Numbered from the stretch's first letter, positions 7,986 through 16,911 are shown. The stretch is DNA of 64,000 bases from Schauerella fraxinea (GCA_030849945.1 JAVDKK010000001.1:1798001-1862000), one strand, 5' to 3'. Numbers and translations are program-made. Notes: generated by a model not told the origin, from the sequence alone.

Positions 7986-9152
7986 ATGCGTATCTCGACC
8001 GGCACGGCGTTGCGTGCCTTCTTTTTTCTGTTCTACGGCTTTTACGGGGTCATCCTTCCGTACCTGCCCATTTGGCTGGCCAGCCGAGGCCTGGACCGCG
8101 AGACGGTCGGCGTCGTGATTGCCGCAGCGTTCCTGCCGAAGATTCTTTCGCAACCGCTCTTCGCCCACTATGCCGACACCTCCGGCCAGTATCGTCGGCT
8201 GATGCTGCTGGTGCTTGCGATTACGATCGTGGTCCTGGGCTTGTTTGCACTTGGCCATGCGCCGGCCTGGCTGCTGTTCCTGACGCTCACCGTGCACTTC
8301 TTCGTTCCCGCCGTGATGCCCTTGATGGATCGCGCCGCGCTGGCACAGATGACGCAAACCGGCACGTCGCAGTACACGCAGATCCGATTGTGGGGATCGC
8401 TGGGGTTTGCGGTGTGTTCGTTGGCGGGAGGGGTGATGATCGATCGCGCCGGCGCCAACGGTGTACTGACCTTGGGCGTCCTGCTGGCCCTGGGCTGCGT
8501 AGCCGTGTGCCGCCATTTGCCGGCCGCCGAGATGACGGGCACCGAGAATATGGTTGCCGGCACGTCGGGCAAAGGGCGGTGGCCGGTGCTGGAGATCCTG
8601 CGCGATCCTCGTGTGATGTGGTGCATCGTGGCATCGGCCCTGGTGCAGGCGAGCAATGGCTATCTGTACTCGTATGCGTCGCTGTATTGGGTGAGCCACG
8701 GCCTGACGTTGTCTGAGATCGGCGGGTTGTGGACCGTCGGCATTGCGAGCGAAGTGTTCTTTTTCATGCAGGCGCGCAAGATCCTCGCGCGGGTGAGCGC
8801 CACGCATTTGATCGTGCTGTCGGCGGTGATGACCACGGTGCGCTGGACGGCGCTGTCCATAACGCACGCCTGGCTGCCGATCGCGGCGTTTCAGTTGCTG
8901 CAGGGCTTCACGCTGGCGGGCAACAATATGGCGATCATGGCGTTTCTCACACAAACGGTCAGGCCAGATATTCGCACCACGGCCATTGCGCTTTACACCA
9001 TGTTGTCGGCAGGCGTGTTCATGTTTGCCAGCGTCCAGGCGGTCAATGCGGCGGGTGCCGCCAGCACGGGGTGGGGTTTTGGCGGCATGGCGATTTGCGC
9101 GGCGCTCGCCATCCCGATCGTGCTCCTCACCCAACGCCGTCGCGCTCAGTAA
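7986..9152 (+). CDS. MFS transporter, HcaT (3-phenylpropionate carrier)-like
   Basis: 388 residues. The start FFFLFYGFYGVILPYLPIWL and the segment PQ.LFAHYADTSGQYRRLM resemble MFS_1_like carriers of the HcaT/nucleoside-symporter group; IRLWGSLGFAV at mid N-half is a strong family signature. The second half has YASLYWVSHGLTLSEIGGLW and FQLLQGFTLAGNN. The cytoplasmic-membrane protein probably imports a small organic acid by proton symport; the substrate is not determinable, though HcaT carries aromatic acids and a dioxygenase operon lies nearby. The ATG at 7986 is chosen over an upstream frame start at 7920 because homology begins at MRIST. The stop overlaps the convergent lipoprotein gene by seven bases. 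Confidence 0.82.
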   Translation: MRISTGTALRAFFFLFYGFYGVILPYLPIWLASRGLDRETVGVVIAAAFLPKILSQPLFAHYADTSGQYRRLMLLVLAITIVVLGLFALGHAPAWLLFLTLTVHFFVPAVMPLMDRAALAQMTQTGTSQYTQIRLWGSLGFAVCSLAGGVMIDRAGANGVLTLGVLLALGCVAVCRHLPAAEMTGTENMVAGTSGKGRWPVLEILRDPRVMWCIVASALVQASNGYLYSYASLYWVSHGLTLSEIGGLWTVGIASEVFFFMQARKILARVSATHLIVLSAVMTTVRWTALSITHAWLPIAAFQLLQGFTLAGNNMAIMAFLTQTVRPDIRTTAIALYTMLSAGVFMFASVQAVNAAGAASTGWGFGGMAICAALAIPIVLLTQRRRAQ

Positions 9153-10327
9153 CCCGTCATTTCAAGGTAGCCGCGTCCGCCTGGCGCACCGGTCAACCGC
9201 ACCGGGCCTTCCCAATACGGGAACGACGTGCCCATCCAGGACTGCGCTTCGATGGCTTCGGCCTGTACGTCCACGTTGTGATCCGGCACCTGCACGCGCC
9301 ATTGCGTGGGCACGCGCTTGCCGTTGTCTTGCCGCGTCCACGTTTGCTCAGTGAGCCGGATTTGATCGTTGCGCAACGCGGTTGCCGTGCCGTCGGCCGC
9401 GATCCAGGTACCGGCGCGGTATGGCGCGCCAGCCGTTTGCCGTACCTGAAACAGCATCAGCTTGGCGCCATTGCCCAGATGCAGCGAAAACCAGTCCCAC
9501 CCTTTTTGATCGGCGGACAGGGGTTGGCTGCTCCACTCCCGATCGAGCCATGCCGAGCCGGTGACGCGAACACGCTCGCCCGCGTGTTCGATCTCGCCTT
9601 CGACTCGATAGAAGGGCTGGCTGAAATAGTAGGAGGCCTGCCCCTGGCCCGACTTTTCGCTGTAGCCGCGATCGCCATGCGCCACGAGCGGCCCTTCGCT
9701 ATCGAGGTTCAGGCGATAGGTAAAATCGGCGCCGCCCGCCTGCATCAGTAGCCGATCCATATTCTCGCCATCGCGGCTTTCGAGGCGCCAGTCGTCGATC
9801 CACGCCCGAAAAGGCTGCGCGTCTACCCCGGCTTGCCCGATGCCGCCGCGGGCCAGCGTTTCCGCCGAGCGATGCCCGATAGGTCCGTTCAAGCCGGCAT
9901 GCCCCATCCAGACGTTCGGACTGTCCCACCCAGCCTGCTCGGGACCGGGACGTTGTGCCGACCGAAACAGCGTCCATTGCACGCCCCAGTCGCGCCCCTG
10001 ATCGTCCTTCAGATTGGCGGTCACGTACCACCATTCGATCCGGTAGCCGTGGTGTGCACCGAAATCGTCAGGAAACTGCAATGCCCGGCCGCGCTCGACC
10101 TGAGCAAAGTCGGCGGCATCCTGGCCCAGACCGGCATAACTGCCGCTTGCGGGCGGCGCGGTTCGATCGCAACCGGTAAGCAGCACGAGCGAACACAGCG
10201 CGCCGCGTGCGAGGGCGTACAGGGCAGACGAAAGCGGCTTGCCGCGCGCGCGGAGCCGTATTGTTGCCTTCCGCGAAAGCAGGACACCTGCCATCCGCCA
10301 AAACGATGTGCGCCAGTCAACGTTCAT
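9146..10327 (-). CDS. CrtC/AttH-like lipocalin-fold lipoprotein
   Basis: 393 residues. An N-terminal hydrophobic stretch ends in the lipobox LLTGC, so the mature protein is a lipoprotein. Conserved features of the AttH/CrtC (hydroxyneurosporene synthase-like) family follow: FPDDFGAHHGYRIEWWYVTANL, SAWLDREWSSQPL, KGWDWFSLHLGNGAKLMLFQVR and a C-terminal YWEGPV.L.G....GYLEMTGY. In carotenoid makers this fold hydrates a double bond; in AttEFGH-type loci it accompanies an ABC exporter, as here. The start overlaps the end of the permease gene by 11 bases, giving one operon ATPase-permease-lipoprotein. Several in-frame starts exist before the signal, so the N-terminus is approximate. Confidence 0.85.
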   Translation of the reverse strand: MNVDWRTSFWRMAGVLLSRKATIRLRARGKPLSSALYALARGALCSLVLLTGCDRTAPPASGSYAGLGQDAADFAQVERGRALQFPDDFGAHHGYRIEWWYVTANLKDDQGRDWGVQWTLFRSAQRPGPEQAGWDSPNVWMGHAGLNGPIGHRSAETLARGGIGQAGVDAQPFRAWIDDWRLESRDGENMDRLLMQAGGADFTYRLNLDSEGPLVAHGDRGYSEKSGQGQASYYFSQPFYRVEGEIEHAGERVRVTGSAWLDREWSSQPLSADQKGWDWFSLHLGNGAKLMLFQVRQTAGAPYRAGTWIAADGTATALRNDQIRLTEQTWTRQDNGKRVPTQWRVQVPDHNVDVQAEAIEAQSWMGTSFPYWEGPVRLTGAPGGRGYLEMTGY

Positions 10328-12794
10328 CGGCGAACTGCCTTAATAAATCGGCCGGCTGCCGGCGCGCCAGGCGCCAAAGCGGACCGGCCGCAGCAATCAG
10401 GCTCGTTGCCAATCCGAGCAACCCAAGCTGCACGAGTTGCTCGGGCATCACATTGAGCGGCAAGCGCCAGCCAAAGGCCTGCACATTGACCACTGCCACC
10501 ATGCACCACGCGAGCAGCAGGCCCAGCGGCATGGCCAGCAGCACCGTCAATCCGGCCAGCATCAACGTTTGCGCCAACGTTAGCCATGCCAGTTGCGCGC
10601 GGCCCACGCCCAACGCCCACAATGGCGCAACCTGGGCCAAGCGGCTATGCCCGAGGGTGAGCAGGCTGATGAAAAGGGCGATGCCAGCGACCGCCAGTGT
10701 GAGGATATTGAGTGCCCCGGTGGCGGCGAACGTGCGCTCGAACACCTCGACCGACCACTGCTTGATGACGCTTTGGTCGACCAGCTGCCGGCCATCGAGG
10801 TCGAATTGTTTTTCGACGTTGCTGCGCACGGTTGCAATGTGTTCGCGCGCCACCCGCAAGCTGATGCTGCTGAGGGTGGCCTCGCGCACGTGGGTGCGCA
10901 GCCACGTGGCGTTGAGCAAGGCATGGCCCTTGGCATTGCCGTAATCGGCATACAAACCGACGATGGTGAGCATCTGCGTGCCGCCATCAACCGGCACTGC
11001 GAGCGTATCGCCGGTGCTGCGTTTAAGGCGTCGGGCGAGCTGCTCGCTCACCATCACACCCTGTCCGCGCCCCAGCCGTTGCCATGCATCCGGCGCCTGA
11101 TCGAGCAAGGGCCAATGGGCCGCATAGCTGGGATCGTCGACCACGCCTTGCAGTTGTGTGGGCCAGCCGTCGAGCCGAACGTCGGTGCGCCACTGCGGCA
11201 GGATGGCGTCGATGCCGGGCTGGTCTTTGAGCCATGCTTCGATATCGAGCGCCTGGGCGGTATCGCGCGGGGTGATGTAAAGATCGGCGGAAAGCCGTTC
11301 GTCCAGCCATCCCACAAACGTTTTGCGAAACCCTTCGGTCATGCTGCCGACGCCGACGCTTGCGGCCAAGGCGAGCAGCAGTGCCATCAAGGCCAGCGAC
11401 ACGGCCGGCAGTTGCTGGCGGGCATCCGCCACAAACCATTCGCTGATCGGTCCGCGGCAGTATCGGGTGAACTGCCTGAGCGCGAAGTCCAATAGGCCCG
11501 GCAAAAGCAAGGCACCGGCGAGCAGCACCGCGGCCACCATCGAGAGCGCGGCGAGCAGGCTGTCGCCCCATTGCCAACACGCGAAGGCACCAATCGCGAG
11601 CGCCGCGGCAACCACGATCTGACGCATGAGCCATATGCCTTGCGCGCCGCGCCATGCCTCGGGTTGGGCCAACGCCAGTACCGGCAGGCGGGCCGCGCGC
11701 AGCACACTGCTGCCGCCCGCGATGAACGCGCCGAGAACGCTCATTCCCAATCCGGCCAGCCACCACTGCGGCGGCAAACTCAATTGACCCGCCACTTCGG
11801 CACCATATAAGCCTCGCAAGCTGGCGGCAACGTCGCCCAGCAGCGCGCCCGCAAGCACATAGCCGCTCGCCACGCCGCCCACGCCGCTCACGATCGCCAA
11901 CGCACCTAACTCGACGGTCAGGGCCACGATCAGGGCGGTCAAACCAACGCCACACGCACGCAGGGTACGCAAGAGGCCGCGGCGTTGTTCAAGCGCCAAA
12001 CCGATGGCTGCATGCACGATAAACAGCCCGACGATGAACGCCAGCATGCCCAACGCCGTCAGGTTGAGGTGGAAGCTGTCCGTCAGGCGTTGAAGATCGC
12101 CGGTGTCGGTGGCGGCCTGCCATTGGACGTCGCCTGCAACCGCGTCCGGCAGCGCGGGTTGGCGCGCGGCCACATCGGGCGGCAGCAAGAGCCGCGACAC
12201 GGCGTCGGGGGCGTGCAGCAGCTTTTGCGCTTGTCCAATATCGACGATCACGACCCCCGGGGCCAGCGCGGCATGCACCTGCAGCGGGGGTAGTTGCTGA
12301 CCGTCGCCCGTCAAAGCACGATCGCCCGCGCGCAATCCCAGACGCTGCAAGGTGTCTGGCGCAATCCATGCCTGGCCCGGGACGCCGATGAAGGCGCCCA
12401 GATCGATATTGGTGTCAGGACGTCCGGCGACGGCCGTGCCGGTGGGTAGGGTGAGCGGCTCGATGCCGATCACACGCACATTGACCGGCATATCGCTGCC
12501 CAACCGCAGCCGGCCCTCGAGCACCGGCGAGACGTGCCAGCCGCTGCGCCGCAATTGCACATAAGCGCTTTGCGCAATGCGATCGCCGCGGGCGGGAATG
12601 AGTTGCGCTTGCGCCGGCGCCGTCAGCACCGTACTGGCACGCGCGTAGTCGGCGCGGGCCTGCGTGTTGAGCGCCTGCACGCCGGTCCACAACGCGGTGG
12701 CCAACCAAAGCCCCGCCACCACGCTTGCCAGTTGCAGCGGATGGCGGCGCCAATGACTCAGGAGTGCGCCCAGCACGATGCTCAATTGCCTCAT
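10317..12794 (-). CDS. ABC transporter permease, FtsX/AttFG-like
   Basis: 825 residues. It has an N-terminal membrane anchor (LASVVAGLWLATALW), a large periplasmic domain, then a first FtsX block (three segments from GMLAFIVGLFIVHAAIGLALEQRRG), a central repeat, a second periplasmic region and a second FtsX block near ALNILTLAVAGIALFISLL. The duplicated layout equals AttF and AttG joined in one chain, as in LolC/E-like or MacB-like permeases that handle lipoproteins or envelope cargo rather than small solutes. It pairs with the ATPase upstream and the AttH-like lipoprotein downstream. Its start lies in a tandem triplication of ATGAGGCA, described separately. Confidence 0.87.
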   Translation of the reverse strand: MRQLSIVLGALLSHWRRHPLQLASVVAGLWLATALWTGVQALNTQARADYARASTVLTAPAQAQLIPARGDRIAQSAYVQLRRSGWHVSPVLEGRLRLGSDMPVNVRVIGIEPLTLPTGTAVAGRPDTNIDLGAFIGVPGQAWIAPDTLQRLGLRAGDRALTGDGQQLPPLQVHAALAPGVVIVDIGQAQKLLHAPDAVSRLLLPPDVAARQPALPDAVAGDVQWQAATDTGDLQRLTDSFHLNLTALGMLAFIVGLFIVHAAIGLALEQRRGLLRTLRACGVGLTALIVALTVELGALAIVSGVGGVASGYVLAGALLGDVAASLRGLYGAEVAGQLSLPPQWWLAGLGMSVLGAFIAGGSSVLRAARLPVLALAQPEAWRGAQGIWLMRQIVVAAALAIGAFACWQWGDSLLAALSMVAAVLLAGALLLPGLLDFALRQFTRYCRGPISEWFVADARQQLPAVSLALMALLLALAASVGVGSMTEGFRKTFVGWLDERLSADLYITPRDTAQALDIEAWLKDQPGIDAILPQWRTDVRLDGWPTQLQGVVDDPSYAAHWPLLDQAPDAWQRLGRGQGVMVSEQLARRLKRSTGDTLAVPVDGGTQMLTIVGLYADYGNAKGHALLNATWLRTHVREATLSSISLRVAREHIATVRSNVEKQFDLDGRQLVDQSVIKQWSVEVFERTFAATGALNILTLAVAGIALFISLLTLGHSRLAQVAPLWALGVGRAQLAWLTLAQTLMLAGLTVLLAMPLGLLLAWCMVAVVNVQAFGWRLPLNVMPEQLVQLGLLGLATSLIAAAGPLWRLARRQPADLLRQFADER

Positions 12795-12823
12795 GTTAAG
12801 TGCCTCATGTTGGCTGCCTCATG
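12787..12823 (-). repeat. Triplicated start-codon unit with two 5-codon ORFs
   Basis: On the minus strand the unit CATGAGGCA occurs three times at exact 14-base spacing (12823-12815, 12809-12801, 12795-12787). Reading gives MRQPT-stop, MRHLT-stop, then the permease start MRQLS. Each TGA overlaps the next ATG (ATGA), and the first ATG overlaps the ATPase stop. The result is a chain of coupled starts between ATPase and permease. Confidence 0.85.
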
Positions 12824-13487
12824 CGATCGCCTGTGGCGCCACACGGCCCAGATGCAGGTGCAAGCGGTGGGATAGCCGCTCTGCCAGGTGCATGCTGTGG
12901 GTGACGATAAGCAAGGCACTGCCGACCTCCTCGACCAATCCGAGCATGAGGTCGAGCACCGCTTCGCTGCTGTGTTCGTCCAGGCTGCCGGTGGGCTCGT
13001 CGGCCAGCACCAGCGGCGGCTTCGAGGCCAGCGCACGCCCGATGGCAACGCGTTGTTGCTGGCCGCCTGAGAGCTGCTCGGGGTAGCGATCCAGCAGGGC
13101 GGCAATGCCCAGACGTTCGGCCAGATAGGTATTCCAAACAGGATCGTTGCGGCCGGCCAATCGGGCCTGAAACGCCAGATTGGCGGCAACGGTGAGGCTG
13201 CCGATCAGGTTGTATTGCTGGAAAACCAACCCGATGCCGTCGCGCCGCCAGCGTGCCAGCGCCGCTTCGTTGCGGCCCTCGAGCGGCACGCCGTCGATCA
13301 GAATACGGCCGCTATCGATGCGTTCCAATCCTGCGATCGCATGCAGCAATGTGCTTTTTCCGCTGCCCGATTCACCCGTTAGTGCGAGGCTCGTGCCACG
13401 GGCAACCTCAAGATCGACACCCCGCAGCACCGGTACCCGGCTGCCCGCGGTGACGAAGGATTTGTGCACATTCTCAACCACTAACAC
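12819..13487 (-). CDS. ABC transporter ATP-binding protein, AttE/MacB-like
   Basis: 222 residues from GTG 13487, with all ATPase motifs: Walker A GESGSGKST, Q-loop VFQQYNL, signature LSGGQQQR, Walker B LVLADEPTG and the switch VTHS. The closest pattern is the MacB/LolD/AttE group that powers FtsX-type permeases. The GTG at 13487 is preferred since GAGGAG lies five bases upstream; an ATG at 13511 would add eight residues. Its TGA overlaps the first of three repeated ATG units before the permease gene. It provides the energy for the three-gene exporter and acts on the cytoplasmic side of the inner membrane. Confidence 0.9.
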   Translation of the reverse strand: MLVVENVHKSFVTAGSRVPVLRGVDLEVARGTSLALTGESGSGKSTLLHAIAGLERIDSGRILIDGVPLEGRNEAALARWRRDGIGLVFQQYNLIGSLTVAANLAFQARLAGRNDPVWNTYLAERLGIAALLDRYPEQLSGGQQQRVAIGRALASKPPLVLADEPTGSLDEHSSEAVLDLMLGLVEEVGSALLIVTHSMHLAERLSHRLHLHLGRVAPQAIA

Positions 13488-13603
13488 GGAGGCTCCTCGG
13501 CGCGACAACATAACGGCGCCACGGCGGGCGATCGCGCAAGGTTACTCCCTCTCGCCGAGGCAGCCGGAAACAAGATCCCCCACACCCTGATCCGTTTGCG
13601 TTG

Positions 13604-13632
13604 TAGACAATCCAAACACGCGTCTCTATACT
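13604..13632 (+). promoter_or_regulatory. Candidate sigma-70 promoter of the Bug gene
   Basis: TAGACA (13604-13609) and TATACT (13627-13632) are separated by 17 bases, a plausible -35/-10 pair. Transcription would start near 13639, just before the palindrome at 13644-13658, which fits repression by a bound regulator. Confidence 0.5.
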
Positions 13633-13643
13633 CGTTTTAAAAA

Positions 13644-13658
13644 TAGACATCATGTCTA
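13644..13658. promoter_or_regulatory. Operator palindrome (probable IclR-family site), copy 1
   Basis: TAGACAT-C-ATGTCTA is a perfect 15-bp inverted repeat 16 bp before the ATG of the Bug gene. The identical 15 bases recur at 15511-15525 before the CoA transferase gene. The only regulator gene between them is the IclR-type gene at 14682-15428, and IclR proteins bind palindromes of this size. Confidence 0.7.
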
Positions 13659-13674
13659 AAAAAACGGAGACAAC

Positions 13675-14661
13675 ATGAATCCAGCTTTGAAAAGCGTCTT
13701 GACCACAGGACTTCTGGCAGCATGTGCGTGGAGTGGGAGCAGCGTACATGCGGCTTCCGAGGAGCCCGCACCCATCCCCAAGGTGATGACACTGGTGGTG
13801 CCGTTTTCGCCTGGCGGCAGCAATGACGTGTTTGCGCGCGAACTCGGAATGCGGCTCAGCAAAGCGCTGGGCAACACGGTCGTGGTGGAGAACAAGGCGG
13901 GCGCGGGCGGCACCATTGGCACCGGCGACGTCGCGCGTGCAGCGCCTGACGGCTCTCGCCTGTTGTTTACCTCGGTGTCATTCACCACCAAGGCGGGTGT
14001 CGAGACATCCTTGCCGTACGATCCGATCAAATCGTTTGCGCCGGTCGCGTTGGTGGCACGCGGAGGCATGATTCTGGTGGCCAAGCCCGAATCGGCCTAT
14101 GGATCGCTGGACGCCTTCGTTGCCGCGCTCAAGGATCCCAAGCAGCAGATCAATTACGGCAGTGCCGGCATCGGTTCGATCGGCCAGATGGCGATGGAGT
14201 CGCTGGGTTCGGAGGTGCGTGCGAAGCCCCTGCATATCCCATATCAGGGCATCACGAACGCCGTAACCGACATGATCGGCAACCGCCTGGACACCATGAT
14301 CACCACGCCCGCCTCGGTGAGTGGCGCGCTGCAGGGCAAGCAGATCCGCGCGCTGGCGATGACGTCGGCCCAGAAATCGCCGTTCTTCCCGAATCTGCCC
14401 GTGGTGGCGGACGCCGTGCCGGGCTTCGCCGTCGAGGCGTGGTGGGGCGTGTTCGCGCCGGCGAAAACGCCGCCAGCCGTGGTCGATAAGCTCAACGCGG
14501 CGATCAATACGGTGTCGAAGGAGCCTGCCATGCGTGAGTTGTTTGCACGCGAAGCGACCGAACCGAGCAGCCTGACCCCGACGCAATTCGCCGAGTACGT
14601 CGCAAACGAAGTCACGCGCTGGAAGACGTTATCGAAAGAGCGCGACATCAAGATCGAATGA
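13675..14661 (+). CDS. Bug family tripartite tricarboxylate transporter substrate-binding protein
   Basis: 328 residues. A signal peptide (LLAACAWSGSSVHA-A) is followed by the Bug/TctC pattern: PIPKVMTLVVPFSPGGSNDVFAREL, VVENKAGAGGTIGTGDVARAAPDG, a YG..G.GS.GQMA.E segment and WWGVFAPAKTPPAVVDKLN. These periplasmic proteins bind carboxylic acids by two water-bridged contacts and feed TctAB-type carriers, none of which is adjacent, so this is one of the many orphan Bug receptors of Burkholderiales. RBS GGAGA precedes the ATG. An identical operator shared with the CoA transferase gene suggests that the ligand is an organic acid processed by that pathway. Confidence 0.9.
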   Translation: MNPALKSVLTTGLLAACAWSGSSVHAASEEPAPIPKVMTLVVPFSPGGSNDVFARELGMRLSKALGNTVVVENKAGAGGTIGTGDVARAAPDGSRLLFTSVSFTTKAGVETSLPYDPIKSFAPVALVARGGMILVAKPESAYGSLDAFVAALKDPKQQINYGSAGIGSIGQMAMESLGSEVRAKPLHIPYQGITNAVTDMIGNRLDTMITTPASVSGALQGKQIRALAMTSAQKSPFFPNLPVVADAVPGFAVEAWWGVFAPAKTPPAVVDKLNAAINTVSKEPAMRELFAREATEPSSLTPTQFAEYVANEVTRWKTLSKERDIKIE

Positions 14662-14681
14662 CGACGGCGCGCTGGTGGTGG

Positions 14682-15428
14682 CTAACGGCGCGGCGAGGGC
14701 ACGCGGCTGCCGGTGTGCGGCGGCTGCATGAGCGTGGCGTCACCGCCCAGGTCGCGCGTGAGCGTGGTGGCCGCATGCATGACCGCCGGCAGGCAACGAT
14801 CGAAGGCAGCCTGATCGAAGCGATACCGCGGCACACCCAATGAGACCGCGCAGACGATCTCCTGTTTGATGTCGAACACGGGGCAGGCGATCGCAGCGCT
14901 TTCGGGGTCGCGCTCGCCGAGCGAAATCGCATAGCCCTTGCGGCGGATCGCGTCGTAGCCGGGCGCGTCGCCACCGCCGAACGCCAACAGCACTTTGCCG
15001 GCGGCGCCAAGCTCGAGTTGCACCCGTTCACCCTCGCGCACATGCATGCGCACGGTGCGTGGGTGCACCATGCGATGCAAGCAGATCCGGTCATCGCCTT
15101 CGCGGATATAGATTGCGCCGGTTTCTTCGGTTGCGCGGACCAGCTCACGCAGGACGGGGGCCGCGTAATCCTGCAGTCGAAAAGCGCCTTGGTAGAGCAT
15201 GCCGAGGTAAAGGGCGTAGGGGCCAAGGCGATAGCGTCCATCGTCCAGGCGCTTGAGCAGATTGGCATGCTCAAGCGACTCGCACAGCCGCAGGATGGTG
15301 CTGTGGTAGAGGCCCGTGGCGTTCATCAGGTCGGTGAGGCTCATGCCCTCGACGCTGTCCTCGAAGGCTTTCAAGATGGACATTGCGCGATTGACGGCGG
15401 CCACGCCAGGTTCGGGTTTAGTGCTCAA
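14682..15428 (-). CDS. IclR family transcriptional regulator
   Basis: 248 residues. Residues ~8-65 are the winged helix (AVNRAMSILKAFEDSVEGMSLTDL, then HSTILRLCESLEHANLLKR), followed by the IclR effector domain (RYRLGPYALYLG, then EETGAIYIREGDD and the ELGAAGKVLLAF motif). IclR effectors are usually small organic acids. Translation starts at a TTG (15428) preceded by GGAG. The gene sits between the Bug receptor and the CoA transferase operon, and identical palindromes flank it before both, so it most likely represses these two units and senses the transported acid or its CoA ester. No copy of the palindrome is seen before its own gene other than the divergent one at 15511. Confidence 0.9.
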   Translation of the reverse strand: MSTKPEPGVAAVNRAMSILKAFEDSVEGMSLTDLMNATGLYHSTILRLCESLEHANLLKRLDDGRYRLGPYALYLGMLYQGAFRLQDYAAPVLRELVRATEETGAIYIREGDDRICLHRMVHPRTVRMHVREGERVQLELGAAGKVLLAFGGGDAPGYDAIRRKGYAISLGERDPESAAIACPVFDIKQEIVCAVSLGVPRYRFDQAAFDRCLPAVMHAATTLTRDLGGDATLMQPPHTGSRVPSPRR

Positions 15429-15510
15429 CCGGATAACTCCCTCTGACAGCGAATAGCAGGCCGCTCGATGGGAGCGGCATGGACGACACGCATTTTGCCA
15501 TTTTCAGAAA

Positions 15511-15525
15511 TAGACATCATGTCTA
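15511..15525. promoter_or_regulatory. Operator palindrome (probable IclR-family site), copy 2
   Basis: The same TAGACAT-C-ATGTCTA as at 13644-13658, here extended to AAATAGACAT-C-ATGTCTATTT, a perfect 21-bp palindrome in two 10-bp arms. It is in the divergent space between the IclR gene and the CoA transferase gene, so it may control both. Confidence 0.7.
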
Positions 15526-15618
15526 TTTTGGATGTAGACTGGTTTCACGCTGTGGCGCTCGATCGCCGCAAGACAAAAACGACAACACAGGAGGCCGCGC
15601 ATTGCGCGTCGACAGCCC

Positions 15619-16911
15619 ATGAGCACGTTGCCCCGAAAATCGTACGACGCCGCCTATCGCGGTCCGCTGGCGGGCATTCGCATCATCGACCTTTCGCGGC
15701 TAGTGGCCGGCAATATGCTGACGCTGCAACTGGGCGACTTCGGTGCCGACGTCATCAAGATCGAACCGTTGGCCGGCGATACGCTGCGGGCGTTCCGCAC
15801 GGCCGACGTCGAAACCTACTGGAAGGTGTATGCCCGCAACAAGCGCAGCGTGTGCCTTGATTTCCGATCCGCGGCCGGGCGCGATCTCATCCTGCGGTTG
15901 TGTGAAGACGCCGATGTGCTGGTCGAGAGCTTTCGCCCAGGTGTGATGGAAGAGATGGGGCTGTCGCCCGATGCATTGCACCAGCGCAATGCGCGTCTGG
16001 TCGTCATGCGCCTGTCCGGCTGGGGGCAGACGGGAGCCTATCGCGGGAAGCCGGGCTTCGGCACCTTGGTCGAAGGCTATTCGGGCTTTGCCGCGATGAA
16101 CGGATTCTCGGATCGCGAACCGGTGCTGCCGCCGATGTTTCTGGGCGATATGACCACCGGCCTGTACGGCGCCACGGCGGTCATGACGGCATTGTGGGAA
16201 GTGCGCGTGAATGACGGCGCGGGGCAGGTGATCGATCTTTCGCTCTTCGAGCCGACGTTGTCGATGCTTGGCCCTCAAGCGGCCAATTTCAAGATGACCG
16301 GGCGTGTGAAGGCACGTACCGGCAGCCGGTCGAGCACCACGGCGCCGCGCAATGCCTATCGCACCGCCGACGATCAATGGCTGTGCATTTCGACGTCGAC
16401 GCACTCGATGGCTCACCGGCTGTTCGAAGCGATCGGCCATGGTGACATGAACACCGATGTGCGCTACGCCACCAATGTGGCGCGGCTTGCGCATGTGGAA
16501 GACGTCGATCGCGTGGTGGGCGAGTTTGTAGGGGCGCGCAGCCTGGCGCAAAACCTCGCCTTTTTCGAGACGGCCGGCGTGACGGCCGGCCCGATCTACG
16601 ACGCCTCGCATCTGAGCGAGGACGCCTACGTGATCGGCCGGGAGAGCCTGGTCGAGCTCGAAGACGAAGACGTCGGGTTGATGCCGATGCACAACGTGGT
16701 GGCCCGCTTATCGGGCACGCCCGGCGGATTCAAACGCCCGGCCCCCCGCAAAGGCGAACACTCGGCTGAAGTGCTGCTGCCACTGTGCGGCGCCGAACGG
16801 TACGAACGCTTGCTGGCCGAGGGCGTCGTGATCGCGCACCCGGCCGCCTCTCAAACACCCACTCATCCGCAAGCAGCCATTGCTGTCAAAACAGGAACAG
16901 GAGAACACTGA
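15619..16911 (+). CDS. CaiB/BaiF family (class III) CoA transferase
   Basis: 430 residues. Family marks are GIRIIDLSRLVAGNMLTLQLGD near the N-terminus, DADVLVESFRPGVMEEMGL, and FLGDMTTGLYGATAVMTAL, where the Asp of GDM is the position of the catalytic Asp that forms the acyl-enzyme anhydride in formyl-CoA transferase. It would move CoA from an acyl-CoA donor to a carboxylic acid, activating the imported acid for catabolism. The ATG at 15619 is used, but the best ribosome-binding site, AGGAGG (15589-15594), is placed for an ATT at 15601 that is in the same frame. The stop overlaps the next ATG (TGATG), so it is coupled to the oxygenase. Confidence 0.88.
   Translation: MSTLPRKSYDAAYRGPLAGIRIIDLSRLVAGNMLTLQLGDFGADVIKIEPLAGDTLRAFRTADVETYWKVYARNKRSVCLDFRSAAGRDLILRLCEDADVLVESFRPGVMEEMGLSPDALHQRNARLVVMRLSGWGQTGAYRGKPGFGTLVEGYSGFAAMNGFSDREPVLPPMFLGDMTTGLYGATAVMTALWEVRVNDGAGQVIDLSLFEPTLSMLGPQAANFKMTGRVKARTGSRSSTTAPRNAYRTADDQWLCISTSTHSMAHRLFEAIGHGDMNTDVRYATNVARLAHVEDVDRVVGEFVGARSLAQNLAFFETAGVTAGPIYDASHLSEDAYVIGRESLVELEDEDVGLMPMHNVVARLSGTPGGFKRPAPRKGEHSAEVLLPLCGAERYERLLAEGVVIAHPAASQTPTHPQAAIAVKTGTGEH

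Noticed and set aside
8729..9751. Plus-strand frame of ~340 codons across MFS and lipoprotein genes
   Set aside because: It crosses two real genes in other frames and shows no homology.
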